Shown: positions 7,639-17,222 of the stretch, piece after piece
How positions within the stretch are numbered: the stretch's first letter is position 1
How the letters are laid out: the number at the start of each line of letters is the position of its first letter
Origin: Baekduia alba
Lineage (GTDB): Bacteria > Actinomycetota > Thermoleophilia > Solirubrobacterales > Solirubrobacteraceae
Direction of reading: 5' to 3'
Length of the DNA: 64,000 nt
NCBI RefSeq assembly: GCF_028416635.1
Contig: NZ_CP114013.1
Location: 2,232,001-2,296,000 of the forward strand
Notes under the pieces: model-generated
The model's database searches: none
Seen by the model: only the letters and a program-made list of their open reading frames with translations
What the model was told of the DNA's origin: nothing
Made by a program: the position numbers and the translations under genes

Positions 7639-8199
7639 CTAGCGCTTGCTCAAGGCCACCAGGTAGCGGCACGCCCTGCGCGTCGGGTTGACGAACGCGC
7701 AGGGCGACGGGTCGCCGAGCTGGAGGCAGTCGCCGGCGTCCAGCTCGTGGACCTCTTCGCCCTCGACGAACCGCAGGTGGCCGGCGAGGACCCAGATCTG
7801 CTGGTGGATGAAGGTGTAGGAGTCGGCCGCGATCGGCACCTCGGCGCCCGCGGGCAGCTCGACCTCGACGAGCTCGAGCGGGCCGCCGACCGGCGGCGAC
7901 ACCGCGCGGCGCACGTAGCCCGTGTCGGGGTCGGTCCAGACGGGCTGGTCGCCGGCGCGGACGAGCCGCTGCTCCTCGCGCTCAGCCCGAGCGATCAGCT
8001 CGGAGAGCGTCAGGCCCAGCGCGGCCGAGAGCTTGGCCAGCAGCGCCGCGGTCGGCTGTGCGTCACCGCGCTCGATCTTGGCGATCATCGCGCGGGAGAC
8101 GCCGGAGCGCTCGGCCAGCGCGCTGACCGAGAGATCCTGCGCGTCGCGCGCGGCGCGGACGGTCGCGGCGAGGCGCGCGGTGAGCGGGTCGTGCTCCAT
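7639..8199 (-). CDS. XRE-family regulator with C-terminal cupin domain
   Basis: A 186-residue protein. Residues ~8-65 are a helix-turn-helix of the lambda-repressor type (LAERSGVSRAMIAKIERGDA). Residues ~105-180 are a cupin barrel ('SYTFIHQQIWVLAGHLRFVE', 'LDAGDCLQLGDP') that would bind a small ligand. Such proteins usually repress a neighbouring metabolic gene; here the divergent neighbour 41 bp away is a GNAT acetyltransferase, which shares the promoter gap. Ligand unknown. Confidence 0.9.
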   Translation of the reverse strand: MEHDPLTARLAATVRAARDAQDLSVSALAERSGVSRAMIAKIERGDAQPTAALLAKLSAALGLTLSELIARAEREEQRLVRAGDQPVWTDPDTGYVRRAVSPPVGGPLELVEVELPAGAEVPIAADSYTFIHQQIWVLAGHLRFVEGEEVHELDAGDCLQLGDPSPCAFVNPTRRACRYLVALSKR

Positions 8200-8239
8200 G
8201 AGGTGTGACTATAGGCGCATTGTCGGATACGATCGTGCC

Positions 8240-8764
8240 ATGTCGTTCGTCCGTGCCGCCACCCTCGACGACGCCGCCGCCTGCGCGGCCGTCTACGCGC
8301 CCTACGTCACCGACACCGCCGTGAGCTTCGAGGTCGAGCCGCCCTCGGCGGCCGCGATGGGCGAGCGGATCGGGCGCGCGCTGGAGCGCTACGCGTGGCT
8401 GGTCGCCGAGGACGGCGACGGGCGCGTCGTCGGCTACGCCTACGGCGGGGCGTTCGCGCCGCGCGCCGCGTACCGCTTCTCCTGCGAGGTCAGCGTCTAC
8501 CTGGAGCTGGGCCGGCGCCGCACCGGCGCCGGGCGCGCGTTGTACACGGCGCTGCTGCCGGCGCTGGCGGCGCGCGGCTACCGGCGGGCGTTCGCCGGCA
8601 TGACCCTGCCCAACGCGGCGAGCGCGGGGCTGCATCGCGCGCTGGGCTTCGAGCCGTCCGGCATCCACCGCCAGGTCGGCTACAAGGACGGCGCGTGGCA
8701 CGACGTCGCCTGGCTGCAGAAGTCGCTGGCGCCGGACGACACGCCGCTGGTCGAGCCGCGCTGA
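8240..8764 (+). CDS. GNAT family N-acetyltransferase, phosphinothricin-acetyltransferase-like
   Basis: A 174-residue GNAT enzyme starting ATG 8240. It shows the family order: an N-terminal 'VRAATLDDAAACAAVYAPYV', then 'RFSCEVSVYLELGRRRTGAG' where RRRTGAGRAL is the acetyl-CoA pyrophosphate loop, then 'GMTLPNAASAGLHRALGFEP' and 'GYKDGAWHDVAWLQKSL'. The last blocks are typical of the Pat/Bar-like subfamily that acetylates phosphinothricin, methionine sulfone or related amino acids. It is divergent from the XRE-cupin gene, which may control it. Substrate not determinable. Confidence 0.9.
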   Translation: MSFVRAATLDDAAACAAVYAPYVTDTAVSFEVEPPSAAAMGERIGRALERYAWLVAEDGDGRVVGYAYGGAFAPRAAYRFSCEVSVYLELGRRRTGAGRALYTALLPALAARGYRRAFAGMTLPNAASAGLHRALGFEPSGIHRQVGYKDGAWHDVAWLQKSLAPDDTPLVEPR

Positions 8765-8801
8765 GCCTTCGGTCCGCGTCGTCGTGTGAAAGAGTCGCGG
8801 G

Positions 8802-11301
8802 ATGGGTCAGGGGACGAGGGGCCTGGCGATCGCCGGGGCGGTGGTCGCCGCGCTGGTGGCACCGACGCACGCGCTCGGCGCGACGCCGCAGCAGACGCAG
8901 GCGACCGCGCTGGTCGCGCAGATGACGACCGACGAGAAGCTCACGCTCGCGGCGGGCGCGACCGCGATCCCGCGGCTCGGGATCCCGTCGCTCGCGGTCA
9001 GCGACGGGCCGAACGGCGTCGGGGCGGGGGCGAAGGGGACGACGGCGTTCCCGGTCGCGCTCAGCCTCGCGGCCAGTTGGGACCCCTCGCTGGCGCGTCG
9101 CTACGGGATCGCGCTCGGCGACGAGGCGGTGGGCAAGGGCAAGAACCTGCTCTTCGCGCCGACCGTCAACATCGTGCGCTCGCCGCTGTGGGGCCGGATC
9201 CCGGAGACCTCGGGCGAGGACCCGTACCTGACGGGCGCGATCGCGCGGCCCGAGATCGAGGGCGTGCAGTCGCGCGGCGTGATCGCGCAGGTCAAGCACT
9301 ACGCCGCCAACGACCAGGAGACCGAGCGGTTCGGCGAGCCGGTCGCGCTCGCGCCCGCGATCGACGCCCGGATCTCCCAGCGGGCGCTGCGCGAGATCTA
9401 CCTCGCGCCGTTCCGGATGGTGATGGGCCCGGGCGGCGCGGCGTCGGTCATGTGCTCCTACAACCGGATCAACGGGACGCCGGCCTGCCAGGACGCCGGC
9501 TTGTTGGGGGCGTTGCGCAAGGACTTCGCCTTCAGTGGCTTCGTCGGCCCGGACGCGACGCTCGCCGTCCGCGACACGCTGGCCGCCGCCAACGCCGGCA
9601 CCGACAACTTCCTGCTCGGCAGCCTCGGCGCGGCGGCGGGCACGCCGGACCTCGGGACGCTGCGCGCCGGGCTGGCCGACGGGCGCCTGCCGGCCGCGCG
9701 CCTCGACGAGATGGTGCGCAACCAGGTCGCGGCGATCCTGACCGTCGGCGTCAAGGCGCCGGCGCCGGCGCAGGCGAAGGTGTCGACGACCGCGCACCGC
9801 GCTCTGGCCACCGACATCGCGGCGCGCGGCGCGGTCCTGCTGCGCAACCGCGGCGGCGTGCTCCCGCTGCGCGACGCGCGCGGCTCGTCGGTCGCGGTGA
9901 TCGGCCACGACGCGGGCGCCGGCACGCAGATCCAGGAGTTCGGCTCGCCGTCGACGATCGGCGGGAAGACCGTCACGCCGCTGAGCGCGATCCAGGCGCG
10001 GGCGCGCCGCGCACGCGTGACGTCCGCCGAGGGAACGCGCGGCGTCGTCGCGCTGCCCAGGGTCCCGCCGGGAACGCTGCGCGTGACGCGCAAGGCGTTC
10101 GCGACCGCGGACTTCAGCGGCGCGCCGCTGCACGTCGAGGCCGATCGCGAGGTCGAGATCGACGGCGACGACGACCTCGGCGGCGCGAAGTCGATCCGCT
10201 GGACCGGGACCTTCACGCCCAAGGTCAGCGGGCGCCAGCGCTTCTCGCTCGGGCTGTCGGGCATCGCGTCGCTGTGGATCGACGGCCGGCTCGTCGCGCA
10301 CGGCAACACGGAGGCCTTCCGCCAGACCGAGATGTCCCGGCTTCGGCATCGCGTCCGACAACACGTTCGACGCGGTCGTGCCGTTGCGCGCGGGCCACGC
10401 CGCGAAGGTCCGCATCGACTACTCCAACAACTCGGTGCCGCCCGCCCCGCCGTTCCGGGCCGACCTGCACCTCGGCTACGCGCCGCCGGACGGCCGGATC
10501 GCGGCGGCCGTGCGGGCGGCGCGGCGCGCCGACGTCGCGGTGGTCTTCGCCAACACGATCGGCGGCGAGACCATGGACCAGTCCTCGCTCGCCCTGCCCG
10601 GCGACCAGGACGCGCTGGTCGAGGCCGTGGCCAAGGCCAACAGGAACACGGTCGTGGTGCTGCACACGGGCGGGCCGGTCCTGACGCCGTGGCGATCGCG
10701 CGTCGCCGCGATCGTCGAGGACTGGTACCCGGGCGAGCGCAGCGGCGACGCGATCGCGCGCGTCCTGTTCGGCGACGTCGACCCGAGCGGGCGGCTGCCG
10801 CTGACGTTCCCGGCGAGCGCGGCGCAGGGGCCGGCGACGCGCGCGTCGGAGTTCCCGGGCACCGGCGGCGTGGCCGACCACGACGAGGGCCTCGACGTCG
10901 GCTACCGCTTCTACGACGCGCACGGCCAGCGGCCGGCGTTCCCCTTCGGCTTCGGGTTGTCCTACACGTCGTTCCGGCTGGGCCGGGCGAAGGCCACGGG
11001 CGCGGCGGGCGCGTACGCCGTCTCGGTGCCGGTCCGCAACACGGGCCGGCGGCCCGGGACGCAGACCGTGCAGGTCTACGCGTCGTTCGCGAAGGCCGCC
11101 GGCGAGCCGCCCCGGCGGCTGGTCGGCTTCGCGCAGGTCACGGTGCCGCCGGGCCAGACGCGCACGGCGAAGCTGACGACCGATCCGAAGAGCTTCCAGG
11201 TGTTCGACGCCGGCACCGGCGCCTACGCGCTGCCGGCCGGGCCGATCGGCCTCGCCGTCGGGACGTCGTCGCGCGCGCTGACGCCGGTGGCGGTCGGCTA
11301 G
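8802..11301 (+). pseudogene. GH3 family beta-glucosidase with PA14 insert, broken by a frameshift
   Basis: A secreted glycoside hydrolase family 3 enzyme of about 830 residues. It has a signal peptide ending near THALGA, then the GH3 (alpha/beta)8 domain with substrate His in 'AQVKHYAANDQETER' and nucleophile region 'GFVGPDATLAV' (the family usually has SDW, but the Asp is kept). The GH3 C-terminal domain follows, interrupted by a PA14-type beta insert (SIRWTGTFTPKVSG), then a fibronectin-like end. The frame changes once near 10333-10345: upstream codons run from 8802, while the remainder ('PGFGIASDNTFDAVVPL' to the stop at 11301) is in the +1 frame. The rest is well conserved, so this is either a recent mutation or a base-calling error. 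Its stop overlaps the convergent LysR stop. Confidence 0.85.
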
Positions 11302-12170
11302 TCCAACAGCGTGAGCAGCGCCGTCGCCGCGGGGGCGAGACGGCGGCCGTCGCGATGGGCGACGAACACCTCGTGGACGAGGCCGCGGTCGCGGAGGCGC
11401 ACGGCCGCGACGGCCGGGCCGGGCTGCTCGGCGTCGGTGCGCGGCAGGACGGCGACGCCGAGGCCTTCGGCGACGAGCGCGCGCGTGCGCTCCACCTCGT
11501 TGGACTCGAACGCGATCCGGGGCGCGAAGCCGGCCCGGCGCGCCGCGTCCTCCACGGCGGCGCGGATCGTCGCGCCGGCCGGGAAGGCGATGAAGCGCTC
11601 GCCCTGCAGGTCGGCGAGGCGGAGCGCGTCGCGCTGGGCGAGATGGTGGCCTTGGGGCAGGATCGCCAGCAGGTCCTCGCTGGCCAACGGGCGGAGGCGC
11701 AGGCTGCGGCGGGCGGCGGCGTCGATCGCGGTGACGAACGCGAGGTCCAGCTCGTCGCCGCGCAGGCGGTCGGCGAGCTCGACGCTGAGCTCCTCGGTGA
11801 GCGTCAGCGCGACGTCCGGGTGCACGCGGTTGAACGCGCCGAGCAGCCGCGGGACGTCGACCGGCCCGGGCGTCCGCGTCATCCCGATCGTCAGGCGGCC
11901 GCTGAGCAGCGCGACGGCGGCGGTCGCGGCGGCGCGCGCCTCGTCGAGCTGAGCCAGCACGTCGCGCGCCGTCGCCGCGAGGTCGGCGCCGGCGGGCGTG
12001 AGCTTGACGCGGCGCGTGGTCCGGTCGACGAGCGGGATGCCGAGCTCGTCCTCGAGCTTGCGGATCTGCCGGGAGAGGGCGGGCTGCGCGACGTTGCCGC
12101 GCGCGGCGGCGCGGGTGAAGTGCAGCTCGTCGGCGAGCAGCACGAGGTAGCGAAGCTGGTGCAGTTCCAT
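11298..12170 (-). CDS. LysR family transcriptional regulator
   Basis: A 290-residue LysR regulator starting at ATG 12168-12170 ([18 protein letters not shown]). Residues ~1-60 are the winged helix ([20 protein letters not shown]), and the rest is a periplasmic-binding-like effector domain. It is divergent from an acetoacetyl-CoA synthetase with a 73-bp shared promoter gap, the classic arrangement for a LysR protein activating its neighbour; a ketone-body or acyl effector is a guess. The upstream alternative TTG at 12191 lacks family support. Confidence 0.9.
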   Translation of the reverse strand: MELHQLRYLVLLADELHFTRAAARGNVAQPALSRQIRKLEDELGIPLVDRTTRRVKLTPAGADLAATARDVLAQLDEARAAATAAVALLSGRLTIGMTRTPGPVDVPRLLGAFNRVHPDVALTLTEELSVELADRLRGDELDLAFVTAIDAAARRSLRLRPLASEDLLAILPQGHHLAQRDALRLADLQGERFIAFPAGATIRAAVEDAARRAGFAPRIAFESNEVERTRALVAEGLGVAVLPRTDAEQPGPAVAAVRLRDRGLVHEVFVAHRDGRRLAPAATALLTLLD

Positions 12171-12185
12171 GCCGGACCGGTATTG

Positions 12186-12207
12186 AAGCAAGATCGCTTA
12201 TGTCTTG
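12186..12207. promoter_or_regulatory. Candidate LysR binding site
   Basis: Two overlapping dyads occupy the gap between the divergent LysR gene and acetoacetyl-CoA synthetase: AAGC-N6-GCTT (12186-12199) and CAAGA-N9-TCTTG (12189-12207). Both fit the LysR pattern of short interrupted dyads. The arms are short, so this is tentative. Confidence 0.4.
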
Positions 12208-12243
12208 GACAGCGGGTCGTCCCGGATGGGAGCGTGCGCACCC

Positions 12244-14193
12244 ATGGAGGAGCTTTGGGCGCCGAGCGCCGAGCGGGTCGAGGCCGCGACGATCACGCGC
12301 TTCGCGCGCTGGGTCCAGGACACGCGGCACGTCAGGGTCACCGAGTCCTATGACCAGCTGTGGCGCTGGTCGGTCGACGACGTCGAAGGGTTCTGGGGCG
12401 CGATCTGGGAGTTCTTCGACGTCCAGGCGTCGGGGTCGTGGACGCAGGTGCTGGGCTCGCGCGCGATGCCGGGCGCCGAGTGGTTCGCGGGCGCGCGGCT
12501 GAACTACGCCGAGCATGTGTTCCGCGGCAAGCGCGACGCCGACCTGGCGATCCAGCACGCGTCGGAGCTACGCGGCCTGGAGCGCGTGACGTGGGGCGAG
12601 CTGTCCGACCTCACCGCGCGCGTGGCCGCGGGGCTGCGGGCGCGGGGCGTCCAGCGCGGCGACCGCGTCGTCGGCTACCTGCCCAACATCCCGGAGGCGG
12701 TCGCGGCGTTCCTGGCCTGCGCGTCGCTGGGCGCGACGTGGTCGTCGTGCTCGCCGGACTTCGGCGCGCGCTCGGTCGTCGACCGCTTCGCGCAGATCGA
12801 GCCGAAGGTGCTGATCGCCGTCGACGGCTACCGCTACGGCGGCAAGGACTTCGACCGCCGCGACGTCGTGGAGACGCTGCAGCGGGAGATCCCGTCGCTG
12901 GAGCACGTCGTCGTGTTGGAGCACCTGGGCGCCGGGCCGGTGGCGGGCGCCACCGGGTGGGACGCGCTGGTGGCGTCGCGCGAGGAGCTGCGGTTCGCGG
13001 CCGTGCCGTTCGACCACCCGTTGTGGGTGTTGTACTCGTCGGGGACGACCGGGCTGCCCAAGCCGATCGTCCACGGCCAGGGCGGCGTGCTGCTCGAGCA
13101 GCTCAAGGTCATGCACCTGCACCTCGACGCGCAGGCCGGCGACCGCGTGTTCTGGTTCACGACGACCGGCTGGATGATGTGGAACTTCCTGGTCGGCGTG
13201 CTGCTGACGCCGGCGTCGATCGTCCTCTACGACGGCAACCCGGCGACGCCGACGCTGGACCGGCTGTGGGACCTGGCGGCCGAGACCGAGACCACCATCT
13301 TCGGCACCGGCGCGGCGTTCCTGGCGACGTGCGCGAAGGAGGGCGTCCGGCCGGCGGCGGGCGGGCGGGACCTCGGCGCGCTGCACGCCGTCGGGTCGAC
13401 CGGCTCGCCGCTGGCGCCCGAGGGCTTCGACTGGGTGTACGCGCAGCTGGGCGCCGACACGTGGCTGTTCTCGACCAGCGGCGGCACCGACGTCGTGAGC
13501 GCCTTCGTAGGTGGCGTCCCGACGCTGCCGGTGTGCCGCGGCGAGCTCCAGGCGCGCGCGCTGGGCGCGAAGGTCGAGGCGTGGGACGTCGACGGCCAGT
13601 CGCGGGTCGGCGAGGTCGGCGAGCTGGTGCTGACCGAGCCGCTGCCGTCGATGCCGGTCGGCTTCTGGGGCGACGACGACGGGTCGCGCTACCGCGAGGC
13701 GTACTTCGAGCACTACCCCGGCGTCTGGCGCCACGGCGACTGGATCGAGATCACCGACCGCGGCAGCGCGATCATCTCCGGGCGCAGCGACTCCACCATC
13801 AACCGCGGCGGCGTCCGGATGGGGACCGCGGAGATCTACCGCGCGGTCCTCGCCGACGACGCGATCGTCGACGCGCTGGTCGTCGACGTCCCCGGGCGCG
13901 AGGGCTTCGCCGAGGGCTGGATGCCGTTGTTCGTGGTGTTGCGCGACGGCGTGGCGCTGGACGACGACCTGGTCGGGGCGATCCGCCGGCGCGTGCGCGA
14001 GGACTGCTCGCCGCGCCACGTCCCCAACACGGTCGTGCAGATCGCCGAGGTGCCGCGCACGCTCAGCGGCAAGGCGCTCGAGGTCCCGGTCAAGCGGATC
14101 CTGATGGGCCACCCGATCGACGCGGTGGCGGCGCGGGACTCGCTGCGCAACCCGGCGGCGCTGGAGGCGTTCACGGCGCTGGCGGCGTCGTAG
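12244..14193 (+). CDS. Acetoacetate--CoA ligase (acetoacetyl-CoA synthetase)
   Basis: A 649-residue adenylate-forming enzyme, the normal length for acetoacetyl-CoA synthetases. ATG 12244 was chosen because homology begins at MEELWAPSAERV. Visible blocks are the N-terminal 'LWRWSVDDVEGFWGAIWEFF', the P-loop-like 'LYSSGTTGLPKPIVHGQGG' (~residue 262-280), 'GWMMWNFLVG', and C-terminal 'GVRMGTAEIYRAV' and 'RTLSGKALEVPVKRIL' with the adenylation Lys. It activates acetoacetate to acetoacetyl-CoA at the expense of ATP, feeding ketone bodies or storage-polymer products into central metabolism. It is probably controlled by the divergent LysR protein. Confidence 0.9.
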   Translation: MEELWAPSAERVEAATITRFARWVQDTRHVRVTESYDQLWRWSVDDVEGFWGAIWEFFDVQASGSWTQVLGSRAMPGAEWFAGARLNYAEHVFRGKRDADLAIQHASELRGLERVTWGELSDLTARVAAGLRARGVQRGDRVVGYLPNIPEAVAAFLACASLGATWSSCSPDFGARSVVDRFAQIEPKVLIAVDGYRYGGKDFDRRDVVETLQREIPSLEHVVVLEHLGAGPVAGATGWDALVASREELRFAAVPFDHPLWVLYSSGTTGLPKPIVHGQGGVLLEQLKVMHLHLDAQAGDRVFWFTTTGWMMWNFLVGVLLTPASIVLYDGNPATPTLDRLWDLAAETETTIFGTGAAFLATCAKEGVRPAAGGRDLGALHAVGSTGSPLAPEGFDWVYAQLGADTWLFSTSGGTDVVSAFVGGVPTLPVCRGELQARALGAKVEAWDVDGQSRVGEVGELVLTEPLPSMPVGFWGDDDGSRYREAYFEHYPGVWRHGDWIEITDRGSAIISGRSDSTINRGGVRMGTAEIYRAVLADDAIVDALVVDVPGREGFAEGWMPLFVVLRDGVALDDDLVGAIRRRVREDCSPRHVPNTVVQIAEVPRTLSGKALEVPVKRILMGHPIDAVAARDSLRNPAALEAFTALAAS

Positions 14194-14203
14194 GATCCCG
14201 TCG

Positions 14204-14575
14204 GTGACCCTGACGCTCCTGCACAACCCGCACTGCCCGACCTCCGTCCACGCGCTCGACGCCCTCGAGGCCGCCGGCCACGACGTGACCGTGCGCAAGT
14301 ACCTGCTCGTCGCCGAGCGGCTCGACGAGGCCGAGCTGCGCTCGCTCGCCGAGCGCCTCCAAGGCGACCCGGTCGACGCGCTCATCCGGCGCGACAAGAA
14401 GTACAAGGACTTGGGCCTGGACGCCGACGGCTGGAGCGTCGACCAGGTCGTCGCGACCCTTGTCGAGCACCCGTCGCTCCTGCAGCGCCCGATCCTCGAC
14501 GACGGCACCTCCGCGATGATCGGCCGCCCGCGGACCCGCGCCGCCGACTGGGCCGCCGCGGGCCGGGTGGCCTAG
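14204..14575 (+). CDS. ArsC/Spx-like thioredoxin-fold protein
   Basis: A 123-residue protein starting GTG 14204. It has the ArsC-family layout: 'LLHNPHCPTSVHALDALEAA' at the N-terminus, 'VRKYLLVAERLDEAELRSL' in the middle, and 'HPSLLQRPILDDGTSAMIGR' near the end, where the 'RPI' block is typical. The usual CxxS/CxxxxxR catalytic signature is not intact: the first Cys sits in 'NPHCPTS' with no Arg placed as in arsenate reductases. It may be a glutaredoxin-like reductase of unknown partner. It lies 10 bp after the synthetase, probably co-transcribed. Confidence 0.8.
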   Translation: MTLTLLHNPHCPTSVHALDALEAAGHDVTVRKYLLVAERLDEAELRSLAERLQGDPVDALIRRDKKYKDLGLDADGWSVDQVVATLVEHPSLLQRPILDDGTSAMIGRPRTRAADWAAAGRVA

Positions 14576-14579
14576 GACC

Positions 14580-14601
14580 TGCGCGCGCCCCGTCGCGCGC
14601 A
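14580..14601 (+). terminator. GC hairpin after the ArsC-like gene
   Basis: Perfect arms TGCGCGCG (14580-14587) and CGCGCGCA (14594-14601) with a 6-nt loop, starting 5 nt after the stop codon. There is no T-run. It is likely to end or attenuate transcription before the ATPase gene. Confidence 0.5.
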
Positions 14602-14629
14602 CCGGCGGCGTGTGGGAGGCTGGCGCGTC

Positions 14630-16129
14630 GTGGCCAGGCTCACGCAACAGGTGGAGACCTTCCGCGCCCTGCGGGCGGAGATGGAGGCGGCCGTGCTGCC
14701 GCTGGCGACCTCGGTCGACGGCCGCCGCTTCTCGTTGCAGGCCAGCGTCAACGGGCTGGCGCTGCGGCTCGGCGGCTACGCGATGCTCGGGGCCGACGGC
14801 GAGGGCACGCTGGGGCAGGTGCGCGCGCTGGAGCTGGCGGAGGTCGAGGTGGGCGAGGTCGCGCTCGCGGCACAGCGCGCCGAGGACGCCGACATCCGCA
14901 CGCGGCTGCCGATCCGCCTCGCGCGCGGCGAGGGCGTGGTCCTGGATCGCGGCGCCGCGCCCTTCCACGACCGGTCCGCCCGGCCCGCGACGCCGGCGGA
15001 GGTGGGCGCGTGGCTGGGGGAGACCGCGCCGGATCGCGCGCAGCTGGCCGTCGGCGCTCTCTCGCTGGTCGCCGGCGTGCCGTTCAGCCTGGACGCCGGC
15101 GGCTTCGACCGGCACACGTTCCTGTGCGGCCAGTCGGGGTCGGGCAAGAGCTATGCCTTGGGCCTGGTGCTCGAGCAGCTGCTGCTGGAGACCGACCTGC
15201 GGATCGTGATCCTGGACCCCAACTCGGACTTCACGCGCCTCGGGGAGCTCCGCGACGGCGTCGATGCCGACACGGCGGCACGCTGGGAGTCCGCCGTCGC
15301 CGGGCTCGCCGTGCGCTCGTCGACGGCGACCGGGGACGACCGGCTGCGGCTGCGGTTCACCGAGCTCGGCCCGGCCACGCAGGGCGCGCTGCTGCGGCTC
15401 GACCCCGTCGCCGACCGCGAGGAGTACGGCGAGCTCGCCGCGCTGCTCGCCCAGGAGCGGCCCAGCAGCCTCGCCGCGCTGGCGGACACGGAGCACCCGG
15501 AAGCGCAGCGCCTCGGGCTGCGGGTGCGCAACCTCGGCGTCGAGGACTACGGCGTCTGGGCGCGCGACGACGCCGGCTCGGTGCTCGACGCGCTCGACGA
15601 TCCCGACGTGCGGTGCCTGGTGGTGGACCTCGGCTCGCTGCCGACGCGCGAGGAGCAGGCGCTGGTGGCTGAGTCCGTGCTGCGCGGCCTGTGGGACCGG
15701 CGGCTGGAGCGCCGCCCGGTGCTGGCGGTCATCGACGAGGCGCACAACGTCTGCCCGGCTGCGCCCGAGGATCCCCTCACCGCGCTGGCCACCGAGCACG
15801 CGATCCGGATCGCCGGCGAGGGACGCAAGTTCGGGACCTACATGCTGGTCGCCACGCAGCGCCCGCAGAAGGTCCACGAGAACGTCCTCTCGCAGTGCGA
15901 CAACCTGATCCAGATGCGCCTCAACTCGGCCGCCGACGGCGCGTTCGTCGCCGCGCGCTTCGGGTTCGCCCCGGCGGCGCTGGTCGGGCTGGCCACGGAC
16001 TTCCGTCTGGGTGAGGCGCTGGTCGCCGGCAAGCTCGCCTCGCATCCGGCGATCCTGCGCTTCGGCGCGCGGGTCGCGCGCGAGGGCGGTGGCGACGTCG
16101 ACGCCGCCTGGGCGCGCCCGGCGCCGTGA
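14630..16129 (+). CDS. HerA/DUF87-like ATPase
   Basis: A 499-residue ATPase. I chose GTG 14630 because GGGAGG lies at 14614-14619; GTG 14612 is an alternative. An N-terminal beta region (~residue 1-150) resembles the HerA-ATP synthase barrel. It is followed by Walker A GQSGSGKS (~residue 166), 'LRIVILDPNSDFTRL' and Walker B 'VLAVIDEAHN'. Later come 'GEGRKFGTYMLVATQRPQK' and 'LSQCDNLIQMRLNS', the usual sensor and arginine-finger region. HerA-type hexamers pump DNA, often with the nuclease NurA, but no nuclease gene is adjacent here. It may act alone or with a distant partner. Confidence 0.87.
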   Translation: MARLTQQVETFRALRAEMEAAVLPLATSVDGRRFSLQASVNGLALRLGGYAMLGADGEGTLGQVRALELAEVEVGEVALAAQRAEDADIRTRLPIRLARGEGVVLDRGAAPFHDRSARPATPAEVGAWLGETAPDRAQLAVGALSLVAGVPFSLDAGGFDRHTFLCGQSGSGKSYALGLVLEQLLLETDLRIVILDPNSDFTRLGELRDGVDADTAARWESAVAGLAVRSSTATGDDRLRLRFTELGPATQGALLRLDPVADREEYGELAALLAQERPSSLAALADTEHPEAQRLGLRVRNLGVEDYGVWARDDAGSVLDALDDPDVRCLVVDLGSLPTREEQALVAESVLRGLWDRRLERRPVLAVIDEAHNVCPAAPEDPLTALATEHAIRIAGEGRKFGTYMLVATQRPQKVHENVLSQCDNLIQMRLNSAADGAFVAARFGFAPAALVGLATDFRLGEALVAGKLASHPAILRFGARVAREGGGDVDAAWARPAP

Positions 16130-16139
16130 CCGTGACCGC

Positions 16140-16320
16140 GACGGCGGCGCGCTGATCGCGCTGCGTCCCGACGGCGAGCTCGAGGACGAGGTCGCGCGAC
16201 CTGGAGGCCGAGGGCGTCCAGTTCTCCGGCGGCATCTCCGAGCACCCGTGGGGCCGCGTCGTGCCGTTCCGCGATCCCGACGGCAACGACCTGCAGCTCT
16301 ACGCGCCGCCGGCCGCCTAG
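16140..16320 (+). pseudogene. C-terminal fragment of a VOC/glyoxalase-family protein
   Basis: The last ~40 codons of a VOC protein survive: 'LEAEGVQFSGGISEHPWGR' and 'VVPFRDPDGNDLQLYAPP', with the metal-ligand Glu position replaced or absent. Upstream DNA in a shifted frame ('GGALIALRPDGELEDEV') looks like the preceding segment, so at least one frameshift and a large 5' deletion have occurred. The stop (16318-16320) overlaps the convergent SDR stop. Confidence 0.65.
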
Positions 16321-17222
16321 CGGTAGCCGGTCGGATCGGCGGGTCGGCCCGGGTCCTGGACCTCGACCATGTAGCGCCAGCAGTCCGGGCGCGACCCGTC
16401 GACGTCGGTGAAGCCGTAGATCCCGGCCAGCGCGCCGGAGGAGAACGAGGCGCCGTTGTGGCGCGCGACCTCGGGATCGGCGGCGAGCGCGGCGACGGCG
16501 CGGCCGACGAAGCGCGGGCTCTCCGAGATCGCGGCGAAGTGCGGTTGGACGCGCGCGGCGTCGCGCCAGTTGGCCTCGGTGACGCCGAAGGCCTCCAACA
16601 TCATCTCCGAGCGCAGCCAGCCCGGCGTGAGCGCGACAGCGGTCGCGCCGTGCGGCGCCAGCTCGCGCGCCTGGGCGAACGCGAGGCGCAGGACGGCGGC
16701 CTTGGCCAGGTCGTAGAAGGCGTTGACGCGGTAGTTGTCGTCGTTGTAGGCGCGGGTGCCGTCGGTCATCTCCACCACGAGCCCGCCCGGCCGCCGGATC
16801 AGCAGCGGGAGCGCGAAGTGGCTCGTGATCAGGTGCGTGTCGATCGCCAGCCGCAGTAGGCGGAGCCCGTCGTCGAGGTCGTGCTCCCACAGCGGCGTGT
16901 CCCAGGCGAACAGCTTCTCGCCGCCCCAGATGTCGTTGACCAGCACGTCGAGCCGGCCGTGGTCGGCGTCGATGCCCGCGACCAGCGCGGCAACCTGCTC
17001 GCGCTCCAGGTGGTCGACGACGACCGCGATCCCGGTCCCGCCGGCCGCGGTCACGAGCTCCGCGGTCTCCTCGATCGTCTCGGGCCGGTCGTACTCCGAG
17101 CGCTGCCCGCGCGTGCTGCGGCCCGTGCAGTAGACGGTCGCGCCCGCCGCGCCGAGCTCGACCGCGATCCCGCGCCCGGCCCCGCGCGTCGCGCCGGCGA
17201 CCAGCGCGACCTTGTCGTTCAT
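16317..17222 (-). CDS. SDR family oxidoreductase
   Basis: A 301-residue short-chain dehydrogenase starting ATG 17220-17222. The Rossmann motif is present as 'LVAGATRGAGRGIAVELG', and the later region has 'VLVNDIWGGEKLFAWD', 'FYDLAKAAVLRLAFAQARE' (YDLAK supplies the Tyr/Lys pair) and 'VALTPGWLRSEMM'. The usual NNAG is replaced by VNDIWGG, as in the DHRS1-like subgroup. Its start codon overlaps the stop of the EamA transporter (ATGA), so the two form an operon, presumably under the divergent LysR regulator. Substrate unknown. Confidence 0.9.
   Translation of the reverse strand: MNDKVALVAGATRGAGRGIAVELGAAGATVYCTGRSTRGQRSEYDRPETIEETAELVTAAGGTGIAVVVDHLEREQVAALVAGIDADHGRLDVLVNDIWGGEKLFAWDTPLWEHDLDDGLRLLRLAIDTHLITSHFALPLLIRRPGGLVVEMTDGTRAYNDDNYRVNAFYDLAKAAVLRLAFAQARELAPHGATAVALTPGWLRSEMMLEAFGVTEANWRDAARVQPHFAAISESPRFVGRAVAALAADPEVARHNGASFSSGALAGIYGFTDVDGSRPDCWRYMVEVQDPGRPADPTGYR

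Noticed and set aside
14204-14575. Arsenate reductase
   Set aside because: The ArsC fold is recognisable, but the catalytic CxxxxxR arrangement is not present and no ars genes are nearby, so a specific arsenate role is not supported.
12568-16045. Long minus-strand open frames opposite acetoacetyl-CoA synthetase and the HerA-like ATPase
   Set aside because: Low-complexity Arg/Ala/Asp composition and no family motifs; the plus-strand genes explain the DNA completely.
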